A stretch of DNA of 36,959 nt from Desulfomonilia bacterium (GTDB lineage Bacteria; Desulfobacterota; Desulfomonilia; UBA1062). Below the pieces are notes generated by a model. That model did not search any database. It was given only the letters and a program-made list of their open reading frames with translations, and was not told the origin of the DNA. The translations under genes were made by a program, and so were the position numbers. The stretch is taken from positions 1 to 36,959 of the forward strand of contig DATCTV010000045.1 of NCBI GenBank assembly GCA_036567785.1, in the 5' to 3' direction. Positions 23,779-33,419 of the stretch are shown in pieces (position 1 is the first letter of the stretch; every line of letters starts with the position of its first letter).

Positions 23779-24342
23779 ATGAAGCTTACCGATGGAGAAA
23801 AGGCGTTTCTTTTAAAGCTTGCAAGGGATACCATAAAAAACCTGCTTCAGGGAAAGGGCATCGAGCAGATCAAAGCGGATGACGAATCTCTCAGCAATAC
23901 ATTGAAGGAAAAGCGCGGAGTGTTTGTCACCCTTCATAAAGCTCAGCATGAATTGAGAGGCTGCATCGGCTACATCCTTCCCATGCTTCCCTTGTGGCAG
24001 GCCGTTATTGAAAATGCAAGGAATGCCGCCTTCAGGGACCCCAGGTTCTCGCCGCTTAAAAAAAACGAGCTTGATGAAATAGAGATTGAGATTTCGGTTT
24101 TGAGCGTTCCCCGTGAGATCAAAGATATATCCGAATTCAGGGTCGGCATAGACGGTATAATTCTGAAAAAGGGCTTTCATCAGGCAGTATTCCTGCCGCA
24201 GGTAGCACCGGAGCAGGGGTGGGATGCAGAGACCACGCTTCAATATCTGAGCATGAAAGCGGGGCTTTCCCCTGACGCCTGGCAGGATGGTGCAACCTTC
24301 GAAACGTTTCAGGCGGATGTATTCAGCGAAACCAGGGAATAA
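23779..24342 (+). CDS. amrA: AmmeMemoRadiSam protein A (AMMECR1 domain)
   Basis: A 187-residue AMMECR1-domain protein with the hallmark LRGCIGYI followed by ENARNAAFRDPRFSPL and EIEIEISVLSVP. The second of two close ATGs is chosen: AGGGGG at 23767-23772 is 6 bases before ATG 23779 but directly abuts ATG 23773. Such proteins usually occur with a MEMO-family protein and a radical-SAM enzyme; neither is in this window, so the system is scattered or this is a lone copy. The biochemical role is not established for the family. Confidence 0.88.
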   Translation: MKLTDGEKAFLLKLARDTIKNLLQGKGIEQIKADDESLSNTLKEKRGVFVTLHKAQHELRGCIGYILPMLPLWQAVIENARNAAFRDPRFSPLKKNELDEIEIEISVLSVPREIKDISEFRVGIDGIILKKGFHQAVFLPQVAPEQGWDAETTLQYLSMKAGLSPDAWQDGATFETFQADVFSETRE

Positions 24343-24351
24343 AATACTTCT

Positions 24352-24380
24352 TTGACTGTCCGGGCTTCTTGGTTTAGATT
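24352..24380 (+). promoter_or_regulatory. Sigma70-like promoter for corC-lnt
   Basis: TTGACT (24352-24357) and TAGATT (24375-24380) are 17 bases apart. It lies wholly in the 60-base gap before corC and would give a leader of about 16 bases carrying AAGGAG. Confidence 0.5.
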
Positions 24381-24402
24381 GCCGGAATTGAAGGAGAAAT
24401 AA

Positions 24403-25233
24403 TTGGAAGAAGATAGGAAACAGGATGACGTGTCAATTATTGAGAAGATCAGGAATTTTCTGGCAGGAGACAGAAAGAAGGATGCAAGGCTCGAACTCCA
24501 CGAAATGATCGATGAGGTTGAAGAAATCGGAATAATCAACGAAAGTCAGGGAGAGATGATCCAGAACATCCTGGTACTCAAGGATACTATGGTAAGGGAG
24601 ATCATGGTTCCCAAAGTTGATATGGTTTGCGTGGGATCATCCAACCCTGTTACGGAAGTGGTTAAGACAATAGCAAAAAGCGGTTATTCGACAATACCTG
24701 TTTTTGATGGGTCTCCGGACAATATTGTCGGCATAGTACATGCCAAAGACATTCTGGTTAACCTTAATCAATGTCTTAATGAATTCAATGTAACTGACAT
24801 CATGAGACAGCCCTATTTTGTACCTGAGGGTAAAAAACTTATTGACCTGCTTAAGGAATTCAAGGATCTCAAGGGGAAAATTGCCATTGTTATTGACGAA
24901 TACGGGAGTGTGGACGGTCTTGTCACTCTTGAAGACATATTGAACGAAATTGTCGAGACCGAGGATGATGAAAACAGCGTTCAGGACACAGGCGACGGGT
25001 CCTTCATCGTTGATCCCAAGATGTCTATTGATGAATTTATGGATGAATTTTCTCTGGACCTGCCAAGAGGTGAATATGATACAGTGGGCGGATTCATAAT
25101 ATCCACGCTTGAAAGAATACCCCAGAAGGGTGAGATATTTGAATTTAACGATCTTGTATTTGAAATATCTGAAGCGGACAAGAAACGCATTTCAAAGCTT
25201 AAATTGAAAATACACCGGGAGAGCAAAGATTGA
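24403..25233 (+). CDS. corC: CBS-pair/CorC_HlyC protein
   Basis: A 276-residue soluble protein starting with TTG, fixed by AAGGAG 7 bases upstream. An acidic N-terminal helix region is followed by two CBS domains (about residues 60-185: REIMVPKVDMVCVGSS, and IDEYGSVDGLVTLEDILNEI closing the second) and a C-terminal CorC_HlyC transporter-associated domain (about 195-273: YDTVGGFIISTLERIPQKGE). It is the short form without the membrane DUF21 domain. Neighbouring lnt is a widespread arrangement (ybeX-lnt in enterobacteria). Family members are linked to magnesium/cobalt efflux; the precise role is uncertain. Confidence 0.9.
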   Translation: MEEDRKQDDVSIIEKIRNFLAGDRKKDARLELHEMIDEVEEIGIINESQGEMIQNILVLKDTMVREIMVPKVDMVCVGSSNPVTEVVKTIAKSGYSTIPVFDGSPDNIVGIVHAKDILVNLNQCLNEFNVTDIMRQPYFVPEGKKLIDLLKEFKDLKGKIAIVIDEYGSVDGLVTLEDILNEIVETEDDENSVQDTGDGSFIVDPKMSIDEFMDEFSLDLPRGEYDTVGGFIISTLERIPQKGEIFEFNDLVFEISEADKKRISKLKLKIHRESKD

Positions 25234-26702
25234 AGCGAGTCATATTAGCCTGTTTGTCGGGCCTGTTTTATTCATTGTCTTTTCCTTCATTTAACCTGTG
25301 GCCGTTCATCTTTGTTTTTGCCGTACCGCTCTTATTCGCTGCTGAGGATTCAAGCCTTAAGGAATGCATGGGACTGGGCTTTATGGCAGGACTTGTAGCC
25401 TGGGCGGGGAATCTTTACTGGGTGGCCTATATAATGGATATCTATGGCTTTATAGCACTGCCTCTTTGTGCCCTCATATTCCTGCTGCTTATTTCCTATC
25501 TGGCGCTTTATTTCGGTTTTTTTCTCATATCATGCAGATTATTGATGAAATCTCCATTTTCAATCCTGACCATCCCGGGCATGTGGATCTTCCTGGAAAT
25601 GATTAAATCATACGCATTCACGGGCTTTCCCTGGACGCTCTCCGGTTATGCCCTGGCACCTTTTGATGCAATCATACAGAATGCGGAATGGGGCGGGATA
25701 TATGTACTGAGCGGGCTTGCACTGATGGGTAATGTGGTTTTATATAATGCGATAAAGAAAAAATATATTCCTGCAGTAGCGGGGATCATAATAATCGCCT
25801 GCTGCATTTTCTGGGGGGCATGGCGTATGGACAGCCTTAAACTTGAAGGCGAAAACCTGAGAGTCGGAGTCTGTCAGGCAAACATTCCTCAGAACCAGAA
25901 GTGGAAAAAGGATATGGTCAATCCCACAATAGATATCTATACAAGGCTCAGCAGGGAAGCAGTATCCCAGGGCGCAGAAATAATTGTCTGGCCAGAGACG
26001 GCATGTAACTTTTTCCTGTTTCATGAGTGGGCGCCTACTTCCAGGATAGTCGAAATCTCAAAGGAAGCTGATATACCAATGCTTGTAGGCAGTCCAGCTA
26101 TTGAAGACGATAAGGTTTTCAACAGGGTATGGATGCTCGACCAGGGGCTGATAAGGGGATATTATGACAAGACTCATCTTGTGCCTTTCGGCGAATATCT
26201 TCCCTTGCCCTGGCTTTTTGGCTTTCTGGGGAACATCACCCAGGAAGTCAGCGACTTTTCCAATGCTAGAAAACTCAAACCCATTGAAGATATAGGGGTT
26301 CTGGTGTGTTTTGAGAATGTGTTTCCCGATCTGGCAAGAAGTCTTACGAAGCAGGGTGCGACATGGCTTCTGACCGCATCGAATGATGCATGGTTCCTTG
26401 ACTGGTCCACGACTGAACAGCATGTCAGAACGGCTGCAATCAGGGCGATTGAGAACAGACGCTATCTTGTCATGCCTGTGAATCACGGGATATCAGCCGT
26501 AATAGACCCGTTCGGCAGGATTATAAGAAGCCTTGGTCTGATGAAAGAGGGTTCATTCACCGTTGAGATTAAAAAGGTGTCATATAGGACCCTTTTTAAT
26601 AAGATAGGCTCATTGATCGGATGGCTCTGGATATTTGCCGGTATAGCCGGACTTCTGCTTGAGATTTATAGAAAATATCGTGGCCGTGTGTTAACAAGCT
26701 GA
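25230..26702 (+). CDS. lnt: Apolipoprotein N-acyltransferase
   Basis: A 490-residue inner-membrane enzyme that adds the third acyl chain to lipoproteins. Several TM segments occupy residues 1-200, followed by a periplasmic nitrilase-like domain with the triad E256 (VWPETA), K314 (YDKTHLVPFGEYLP) and C360 (GVLVCFENVFPD), then a C-terminal TM near 465-485. The TTG start shares bases with the corC stop (TTGA at 25230-25233), giving translational coupling. It serves the many lipoproteins encoded in the same window. Confidence 0.95.
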   Translation: MKRVILACLSGLFYSLSFPSFNLWPFIFVFAVPLLFAAEDSSLKECMGLGFMAGLVAWAGNLYWVAYIMDIYGFIALPLCALIFLLLISYLALYFGFFLISCRLLMKSPFSILTIPGMWIFLEMIKSYAFTGFPWTLSGYALAPFDAIIQNAEWGGIYVLSGLALMGNVVLYNAIKKKYIPAVAGIIIIACCIFWGAWRMDSLKLEGENLRVGVCQANIPQNQKWKKDMVNPTIDIYTRLSREAVSQGAEIIVWPETACNFFLFHEWAPTSRIVEISKEADIPMLVGSPAIEDDKVFNRVWMLDQGLIRGYYDKTHLVPFGEYLPLPWLFGFLGNITQEVSDFSNARKLKPIEDIGVLVCFENVFPDLARSLTKQGATWLLTASNDAWFLDWSTTEQHVRTAAIRAIENRRYLVMPVNHGISAVIDPFGRIIRSLGLMKEGSFTVEIKKVSYRTLFNKIGSLIGWLWIFAGIAGLLLEIYRKYRGRVLTS

Positions 26703-26720
26703 AGGCAGGAAAAATACCTG

Positions 26721-26749
26721 TTGAAATTTAGCATGTCGTTTTGTATAAA
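26721..26749 (+). promoter_or_regulatory. Sigma70-like promoter for the DUF1015 gene
   Basis: TTGAAA (26721-26726), a 17-base spacer and TATAAA (26744-26749), both close to consensus, placed 19 bases after the lnt stop. The leader of about 35 bases carries a strong AAGGGGAGGG. Confidence 0.6.
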
Positions 26750-26790
26750 ACTTTTTCGCTTTTTACTCTTTAAGGGGAGGGAGCACCAGC

Positions 26791-28086
26791 ATGCCGAAGA
26801 TCAAGGCATTTAAAGGGATCAGATACAATGTCGGGACGGTAGATATCAGTGCAGCTATGTGCCCTCCCTATGATGTGATTACAAGCCCTCTGGTTGATGC
26901 CTATTATAACAAGTCCCCGTATAATCCGGTAAGGCTTGTTCTTGGTCAGCAGTTTCCAAAGGACACAAAGACAGACAATCGATATACAAGGGCGAGGGAT
27001 TTCTATCGGGACTGGAAAGATAAGGGAATCTTGATACAGGATGAAAAACCATCAGTTTATTACCATGAACAGACATATACAATAGGCGATAAGATCTGTA
27101 CCAGAAAAGGAATTATAGCAGCGGTAAAAATGGATGAAAATGACAGCAATGATATTATGCCTCATGAATATACGCATAAGGGTCCCAAGATCGACCGTCT
27201 GAGGCTGATGATGGAAGTCAAGGCAAATCTGAGCTGCGTTTTCGGGATATACACAGACAAAAACAGGCTTATTGATACCGAGGTTAAACCGCTCCTGAAA
27301 GAGATGCTCTGGGATTTCACAAACGGAGAAGGCACACAGAAACTATGGAAAATTGAATCGCAGCAGCTGATAAAGAAAATTGCAGGCATTCTCTCGGATA
27401 AGAAGATTCTTATAGCTGACGGACACCACAGGTATGATACGGCAAGGACATACAGGGACAGGATGAGGGCTTTAACTGGCAAAATGGACGGCAAACAGCC
27501 GTTTGATTATGCCTTATTCTATCTGAGCAATTCGGAAGACGGGGTATCGATTCTTCCTACACACAGGGTAATTGTCGACAGTATGGGAGTGGGACTTGTT
27601 GATATCGAACACAGGGTAAAAGAACTTTTCAGGATTCTTCCTTTTGACAACAGGAAGGCATTTCTTGATGCGCTTAAAAAGAACGGAAAGGGATATCTGG
27701 GGCTGAGGGTGAAAGGTATTCCGAGATATTATCTGCTTGAACTCTCTGAGATGGACGCGCTTGACAGGCTGATGCCTGATGACAGCCATCCTTTGCTAAA
27801 AAAGCTTGATGTCAATATTCTTCATACCTGTATCATAGAACCTATTGTCGGAATCGATTATTCGATGACCGCCAAAAGGATAGAGTTTATCAGCAATGCA
27901 ACTGAAGCGCTTGAGATGGTCGAGAAGGAAAAAGCTGATATTGTATTTTTGCTAAATCCGAGTACAATACAGGATATTATGGCCATAGCGGATGCAGGTT
28001 TGAGAATGCCACAGAAATCGACATTCTTCTATCCTAAGATCCCTACGGGGCTTGTTTTTTATCCACTTGAGGCTGGAAATAAGTAG
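26791..28086 (+). CDS. DUF1015-family protein
   Basis: A 431-residue cytoplasmic protein of the DUF1015 family. Typical features are the start PKIKAFKGIRYN, MCPPYDVI near residue 28, the highly conserved ADGHHRYDTA (about 210-219), and FLLNPSTIQDIMAIADAG with MPQKSTFFYPKIPTGLVFYPL at the C-terminus. The GHHRY motif suggests an active or ligand site; the family is often annotated near serine metabolism genes, but none is adjacent here. It is probably a single-gene unit with its own promoter and a weak hairpin downstream. Confidence 0.9.
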   Translation: MPKIKAFKGIRYNVGTVDISAAMCPPYDVITSPLVDAYYNKSPYNPVRLVLGQQFPKDTKTDNRYTRARDFYRDWKDKGILIQDEKPSVYYHEQTYTIGDKICTRKGIIAAVKMDENDSNDIMPHEYTHKGPKIDRLRLMMEVKANLSCVFGIYTDKNRLIDTEVKPLLKEMLWDFTNGEGTQKLWKIESQQLIKKIAGILSDKKILIADGHHRYDTARTYRDRMRALTGKMDGKQPFDYALFYLSNSEDGVSILPTHRVIVDSMGVGLVDIEHRVKELFRILPFDNRKAFLDALKKNGKGYLGLRVKGIPRYYLLELSEMDALDRLMPDDSHPLLKKLDVNILHTCIIEPIVGIDYSMTAKRIEFISNATEALEMVEKEKADIVFLLNPSTIQDIMAIADAGLRMPQKSTFFYPKIPTGLVFYPLEAGNK

Positions 28087-28108
28087 AAGAAAAGATATCT
28101 ATTATTAG

Positions 28109-28126
28109 GGAAATTAATTTCCTTTT
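28109..28126 (+). terminator. Short hairpin with T-run after the DUF1015 gene
   Basis: GGAAATTAATTTCC (28109-28122) is a perfect palindrome that can form a 5-bp stem with a TTAA loop, followed at once by TTTT. The stem is AT-rich, so it is at best a weak terminator. Confidence 0.4.
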
Positions 28127-28229
28127 GGACTGATATGAAGGGGTTTATTGTTAATGTTTTCTTTAAATTCAATGTATTAGGATAATAGGAGATTGGTATC
28201 CATATTGCTTAAATATAACAGGTATGTGT

Positions 28230-30794
28230 ATGAATAGGTTTGTAAAATATGCTGCAATAATTGTCTGCATGGCTTTTTTTGTTGCCATTGCTGCATGTTC
28301 AAGCAATAAGAATGATGAATCAACGGTAGTCAGTTTGGAAACAGGAGCTGAAAACATCACGTCACTTGGTGAGTTCCCTGTCGGCATTAGAGACTATACG
28401 CCGCCTGCAATAGAAATCACATCGCCTTTATCGGTTAATCCGGTGACTACTGTTGCTAATGATGGAAGCGTTTATCTGAAAGAAGTTGTCCCTGGTGAGA
28501 AATGGTCTCTTGAGGTCAAAGGCGAAGTGACGCCTTCAACTTTTGGGATTAAAAGGAACCGGCTTGAGTTGAAAGGTGTTTATGTCAACAGGCAGCTTGT
28601 AGATTCAGCAAATGGAGACGATATCAAATGGGTTGACGGGAAGTTCACATTTACGAAAACCATTTACATATCAAAAGAAGATATTGCAGGCACCTTCTAT
28701 CCAATAATCATTGCTGCGGTCGATGAAAAGAATTATGTATCAGGTGCAAAATCGGTTGTCATATTGCAGGACAGGGCTGCAAACAAAATCGGAAAAGATT
28801 ATCCGCTGGCAAATTCACTGCATCTATCCGGAAACAAGGAATTTGTTTCAAATGCATTACCGATACTCGTATCCCAGATTGACGGTCTTAATTTTGCTCC
28901 TTATCTGGGCAATATAAATATTTTGGTAAATAATGTCCTCAGCCCAAGGACAGTGATGCTTCAGGGAGTGACAATCAGTGATTACTCGATAAATTCGGCC
29001 GGTGCGGATTTGTGCTCCATAAATCTTGATATCAAGGTTTCAAATCTCGTTGTTGAATATACTAATAATTACTCCATCTTTAATCCCGGGCAGAACGTGG
29101 TAAACATCAACATGAAAAATATCGAGATCGACGGCCTCGTAATAGAACTGAGAAAAGAAGGCAATGGAATCAAAGCCTATCTCAAAGCAGGTGATATTGC
29201 TTTGGTAAAAGGCGAAGGCTTCAAGTATAATCTGGATACCCCTTTTACCGAAATCTTCAACTATCTGCTGGATAATGTTTTCAGTTTCCTGATCCAGGAT
29301 GTTTTCAAACAGACAAATCAAAAGCCAGTGCAGCTGAAGCTGGGTTATTATGCTCTAAGGTTATTGATCAAGCAGCTGTCTGGTGATGAAACTGCATTGA
29401 ATTCCGATGCCATAACAGGGCTGAAATACTGCACAAAAGATAATAATGGCGGCATCAATCTGGGAATGGATATCAACTTCACGATAGATAAAGAGTCAAA
29501 AAGCAAACTGACAAGCACTTATTCTTCTTCCAAGGCAAAAAGTGATAAACTTGATCTGGCTGTTAATTACGGAAACTCAACATTTGCCTTAAGTGATGAC
29601 ATGATAAATCAGATGCTGGCAATGAATTTCCCGGATGACACTCAGGAAATCACCGATCTGGATTTGAATGAACTGATCGATGAACTGGGCATTGACCTTG
29701 GAGATTATAAACTCTGGCCATGGTTGAGAGACGGCAACGATAAACTTCCCAACATCAAAATAAAGTACCAAATGCCTACGCCCCCTGTGCTCAAAATTCA
29801 GGGTAACGGCAATTATATAGGGAGCTTGTACGTCAGGAACGTCCTTGTGGAAGTATGGGAACTTGATGATCAAGGGAAGGATGTAGAACTTCTTGCAAGG
29901 CTTTCGATCAGCCTTGATATAGCGATGAAATGGGACAACGGAAAGTTCGTGCTTGAATGCGGAAAAGGTGATGCGACCTATCTGCTGCTTTTCAACAAGC
30001 TTTACCCGATGCTGATACCTGAACAGATGAAGGAGATCCACACCTATATAGCAAACAACCTTAATCAGCTATTAAGTAAAATTGGACTAATAGGTTATCC
30101 TATAGAAAATGTTAGCACCATGAATGATGCCTATCTTGTGTTCAGTGGAAAGCTGGAGGAAGAGATTAACTCAGAACCATCACCAATAGCAACTTTTTAC
30201 AGCAAAGAATGGAACAGGAAACCGCTCTCCTCAAACCCTGGAGCTAGCTACAGAATGATTAATGATAAAATTGTCGAAGAAGGGTCAAACCCTCCTGATA
30301 ATGATCCTGAAAATGATATTTTCTTGTCACTCTTTTTTAAATCAATTGATGGTAACGGTAATGTGGTCAAGGATATGGACTGGAATGATTCATGCGGATA
30401 TTTTTATACTTTGCCGGAGAAATCAAACTGTCTGATAACAGGAATATCCTTTGACAGGAATATTGCTTTTGATTTCATTACAGGGAACACTGTTGAATTT
30501 TATGAAGAGTTTGCAGTGATGTGCATTGCATATGGTGAAGCAGCAGCATCAATAGACAAAGAAGAATTTATCCCCGGCAATGGCTGTGCAATACCATTTG
30601 AATTCTCGGTTGAGGATATTATCCCTGATACAATAAAGATGCCTTTAACTAAAAATGTCGGCATAGGAATCAGGGTAAAAAAGGATCCATCCATACCTTT
30701 AAAAGCCAATCCGATTGCATTGCAGATGGCGTCCGCCTCGAATATCAAAATTAAATATATTGATTTAAACATTGATCAAGGGTTGAAATTCTAG
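28230..30794 (+). CDS. Large lipoprotein with Ig-like and BPI/TULIP-like lipid-binding regions
   Basis: A protein of about 854 residues. MNRFVKYAAI is chosen as start, 6 bases after AGGT; an ATG 6 bases earlier is possible. The signal peptide ends in the lipobox VAIAAC. An Ig-like region follows (about 58-185, opening TPPAIEITSP). From about 200 to 400 come alternating strands and a helix (TPFTEIFNYLLDNVFSFLI). Residues about 405-645 resemble the second barrel of BPI/CETP proteins: a S-D-D-x-I-N-Q motif (FALSDDMINQMLAMNF), LPNIKIKYQMPTPPVLKIQG, and the barrel-closing helix LNQLLSKIGLIGYPI. A further C-terminal domain has four cysteines. It may bind or carry lipids at the outer membrane. The fold call is by pattern only. 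Confidence 0.6.
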   Translation: MNRFVKYAAIIVCMAFFVAIAACSSNKNDESTVVSLETGAENITSLGEFPVGIRDYTPPAIEITSPLSVNPVTTVANDGSVYLKEVVPGEKWSLEVKGEVTPSTFGIKRNRLELKGVYVNRQLVDSANGDDIKWVDGKFTFTKTIYISKEDIAGTFYPIIIAAVDEKNYVSGAKSVVILQDRAANKIGKDYPLANSLHLSGNKEFVSNALPILVSQIDGLNFAPYLGNINILVNNVLSPRTVMLQGVTISDYSINSAGADLCSINLDIKVSNLVVEYTNNYSIFNPGQNVVNINMKNIEIDGLVIELRKEGNGIKAYLKAGDIALVKGEGFKYNLDTPFTEIFNYLLDNVFSFLIQDVFKQTNQKPVQLKLGYYALRLLIKQLSGDETALNSDAITGLKYCTKDNNGGINLGMDINFTIDKESKSKLTSTYSSSKAKSDKLDLAVNYGNSTFALSDDMINQMLAMNFPDDTQEITDLDLNELIDELGIDLGDYKLWPWLRDGNDKLPNIKIKYQMPTPPVLKIQGNGNYIGSLYVRNVLVEVWELDDQGKDVELLARLSISLDIAMKWDNGKFVLECGKGDATYLLLFNKLYPMLIPEQMKEIHTYIANNLNQLLSKIGLIGYPIENVSTMNDAYLVFSGKLEEEINSEPSPIATFYSKEWNRKPLSSNPGASYRMINDKIVEEGSNPPDNDPENDIFLSLFFKSIDGNGNVVKDMDWNDSCGYFYTLPEKSNCLITGISFDRNIAFDFITGNTVEFYEEFAVMCIAYGEAAASIDKEEFIPGNGCAIPFEFSVEDIIPDTIKMPLTKNVGIGIRVKKDPSIPLKANPIALQMASASNIKIKYIDLNIDQGLKF

Positions 30795-33316
30795 ACTTTT
30801 GTCCTGTTTTTTGTCTTCTTCGTAGGGATTGCCTCCAGCGGGTTTTCCGGCCATGGATGTTTGGGATACCGGCCTTTCAGTTCTTTTCTGACATCATTAT
30901 AAGCCCCTTTCCAGAAACCCATGATGTCCCTTGTCACCTGTACAGGACGGCCTGCAGGAGAGAGCAGATGAAGGATGACCGGGATGCTGCCTGCCACAGT
31001 AGGGGTGGACCTGCACCCGAACATTTCCTGAAGCTTCACTGCCAGAACCGGAATATCTCCTTTACTGTAGTCGAGCCTTACAGAAAAGCCTGACGGGACA
31101 CGGATGTGTGTTGGTGCAAGTGAGTTAAGCTCTATCTGTTGATGCCATGATAGAATCGAAGTAAGTGCTCTGATTATGTCCGGTCCGGATATCTGAGAGA
31201 TACGTGAAACCCCGTCGAGATGTGGCATCAGCCAGCTTTCGAGGCCTTCGAGAAGGGATTCGTCCGAAACATCAGGCCATTTTCCGTCGGTGTTGGAATT
31301 AAACATGAAGTTAATCCTTGCCCTTAATTGAATGGATTCATTGCTCCAGGGCAGGATGCCAAGCCCGTTTTTTCTTATCCCGTCAATAAAAGCTTTTTCC
31401 ATTAAATAAATATCCGGTTTATCTGTTTGTTTTTCACTTATGATGATGCTGCCTAGAGACTCTCTTGTGGATGAGATCACACCCATGACATCATCGTTCC
31501 AGACGCAAATGGATTCGGTTTTTATATGCGATGAGAAATGTTCCAGGAGTGCCTGCCTTTTAACTGGTGCGGCAAGAAATATTGCTGCCTCCTGCTTGTC
31601 GCCGTCAAGACTTGCAACTGTTATGAACTCTTCATCTGCAAGGGAATCGGTATCGTCAAGCCAGGCGCCCTTGCCGCCGGACAGAAGGAATCTGGGGTTT
31701 TTCCCAAAGCGGCGCTGTGCAATGCGGTCGGGGTATGCGAAACCCAGGAGGACTCCGGTCATATCAACATCGTTTTCTCCGGCATCTGAAATCTTCATTT
31801 GTTTCTTCAGCTGCTCTGCAGTCTTATTGATTCTTTTTATGACTGAGACTCCATGATAATATTCATTATCGAATTTGCCTGCTGAATGCAGTGCGTCCAG
31901 TCTCAACCTCATATCCGATTGCCTGGAGCCGGGATTCTTATCAAGAAAATCCTTTTCACCGAGAATTGCGGCGATTTCGCAGGCGAGTGCGCCTTGACCC
32001 AAAGACTTGCCCATGATAATCATACGGGCAAGTCTCGGGTGGATTCCAAGTGAGTTCATAACTTTACCTGCGGGTGTGATCCTGCCTCTTTCATCAACCG
32101 CATCAAGTTCGGCAAGAAGGCCTACAGCATGCCTGAAGGACGATTCATCAGGCACATCCATCCATTTCAGTTCGGACGGGGATTTTATTCCCCATCGCAG
32201 CAGTTCAAGCGCAAGAGGTATCAGGTCTGCATTAAGTATTTCCGGGTCATTATCCTGCTTCAGCAGCGTTTCTGATTTTTCATCCCAGAGTCTGTAGCAT
32301 ACACCCGGTCCTGTCCTGCCTGCCCTTCCCCTGCGCTGATCAGCCGATGTCCTGGAAACACGGACAGTCTCAAGCCATGTCATGCCGCTTCCCTTATCAA
32401 ACCTGGGAACGCGCGAGTATCCGGAATCTATTACGACATTTATTCCTTCAATAGTAAGCGATGTTTCTGCAATAGAGGTGGCAAGTACGACTTTCCTCAT
32501 CCCTGCCGGGGCAGGCATGATCGCGTTTTTCTGCTCGTCTGCCGTTAGCATCGAGTAAAGAGGTGCAATGATGACATCATCAGGCAGCCCGGTCCTGCCA
32601 AGGAATCGCTCGACCCTTCTGATTTCAGGTGCACCCGGAAGGAAGACAAGTATGCTGCCCGGCTCGCAGGCAAGGGCTTTCATGATCGAGAGGGCGACGT
32701 GTCTTTCAACATGCTGATCTGCAGCCTTTCCTTTTGCTGCAGTCAAAGGCAGGTATCTTGTTTCCACCGGCCATAAACGGCCTTCGCAAGAAATAACGGG
32801 CGCATTTCCGAGCAGGGCTGATACTGCATTCGTATCCAGGGTGGCCGACATTATGATAATTCTGAGGTCCGATCTCAGAGCCTCTTGTGAATCCATGCAC
32901 AGGGCCAGTCCAAGATCGGCATGAATGCTTCGCTCATGAAATTCGTCGAATATAACCAAACCTGCTTCGATCAAAGAGGGATCTTTCTGAAGCATTCTGG
33001 TAAGGATGCCCTCAGTGACAACCTCTATTCTGGTATTCATGCCCACCTTTGTATCCAGTCTTGTACGGTAGCCTATTGTTTCTCCGATATTTTCTCCCAT
33101 AATTGACGCCATCCTCGCGGCGGCGGCATATGCTGCAAGTCTTCTTGGTTCAAGCATTATGATCTTCCTCCCTTCAAGCCACGGTTCATCAAGCAGCGCA
33201 GGAGGTACAAGTGTTGTCTTCCCGGCGCCGGCAGCGGCGCTCAGGACGGCGGCGTTTTTCTTCGCCAGGACCTTCTTCAGATCGGGCAGGATTTCAGCAA
33301 CAGGAAGTTCTTGCAT
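30791..33316 (-). CDS. hrpB: ATP-dependent helicase HrpB
   Basis: An 841-residue DEAH-type helicase. Walker A is AAAGAGKTT (27-35), the DEAH-equivalent box is FDEFHERS, motif III is SATLD, and motif VI sits in QRRGRAGRTGPG. The C-terminal third carries the HrpB-specific domain (SRISQISGPDIIRALTSILS; ending RYPKHPWPENP). Its role in most bacteria is not settled. The stop codon overlaps the stop of the convergent lipoprotein gene in the palindrome CTAG (30791-30794). No strong Shine-Dalgarno precedes ATG 33316. Confidence 0.94.
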   Translation of the reverse strand: MQELPVAEILPDLKKVLAKKNAAVLSAAAGAGKTTLVPPALLDEPWLEGRKIIMLEPRRLAAYAAAARMASIMGENIGETIGYRTRLDTKVGMNTRIEVVTEGILTRMLQKDPSLIEAGLVIFDEFHERSIHADLGLALCMDSQEALRSDLRIIIMSATLDTNAVSALLGNAPVISCEGRLWPVETRYLPLTAAKGKAADQHVERHVALSIMKALACEPGSILVFLPGAPEIRRVERFLGRTGLPDDVIIAPLYSMLTADEQKNAIMPAPAGMRKVVLATSIAETSLTIEGINVVIDSGYSRVPRFDKGSGMTWLETVRVSRTSADQRRGRAGRTGPGVCYRLWDEKSETLLKQDNDPEILNADLIPLALELLRWGIKSPSELKWMDVPDESSFRHAVGLLAELDAVDERGRITPAGKVMNSLGIHPRLARMIIMGKSLGQGALACEIAAILGEKDFLDKNPGSRQSDMRLRLDALHSAGKFDNEYYHGVSVIKRINKTAEQLKKQMKISDAGENDVDMTGVLLGFAYPDRIAQRRFGKNPRFLLSGGKGAWLDDTDSLADEEFITVASLDGDKQEAAIFLAAPVKRQALLEHFSSHIKTESICVWNDDVMGVISSTRESLGSIIISEKQTDKPDIYLMEKAFIDGIRKNGLGILPWSNESIQLRARINFMFNSNTDGKWPDVSDESLLEGLESWLMPHLDGVSRISQISGPDIIRALTSILSWHQQIELNSLAPTHIRVPSGFSVRLDYSKGDIPVLAVKLQEMFGCRSTPTVAGSIPVILHLLSPAGRPVQVTRDIMGFWKGAYNDVRKELKGRYPKHPWPENPLEAIPTKKTKNRTKV

Positions 33317-33419
33317 AAGCTGAGTCCATCATACTTGCAGAGCTAAAACAAGCGCTTTGATAAGGTGAATTCAATCATTGTTTGTTGGCGTCCGCGTTTT
33401 ATGATAAGTGGATTTTAAT

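Noticed and set aside
26701-26721. Hairpin CAGG...CCTG after lnt as a terminator
   Set aside because: Only 4 bp of stem and no T-run; it also abuts the promoter of the next gene.
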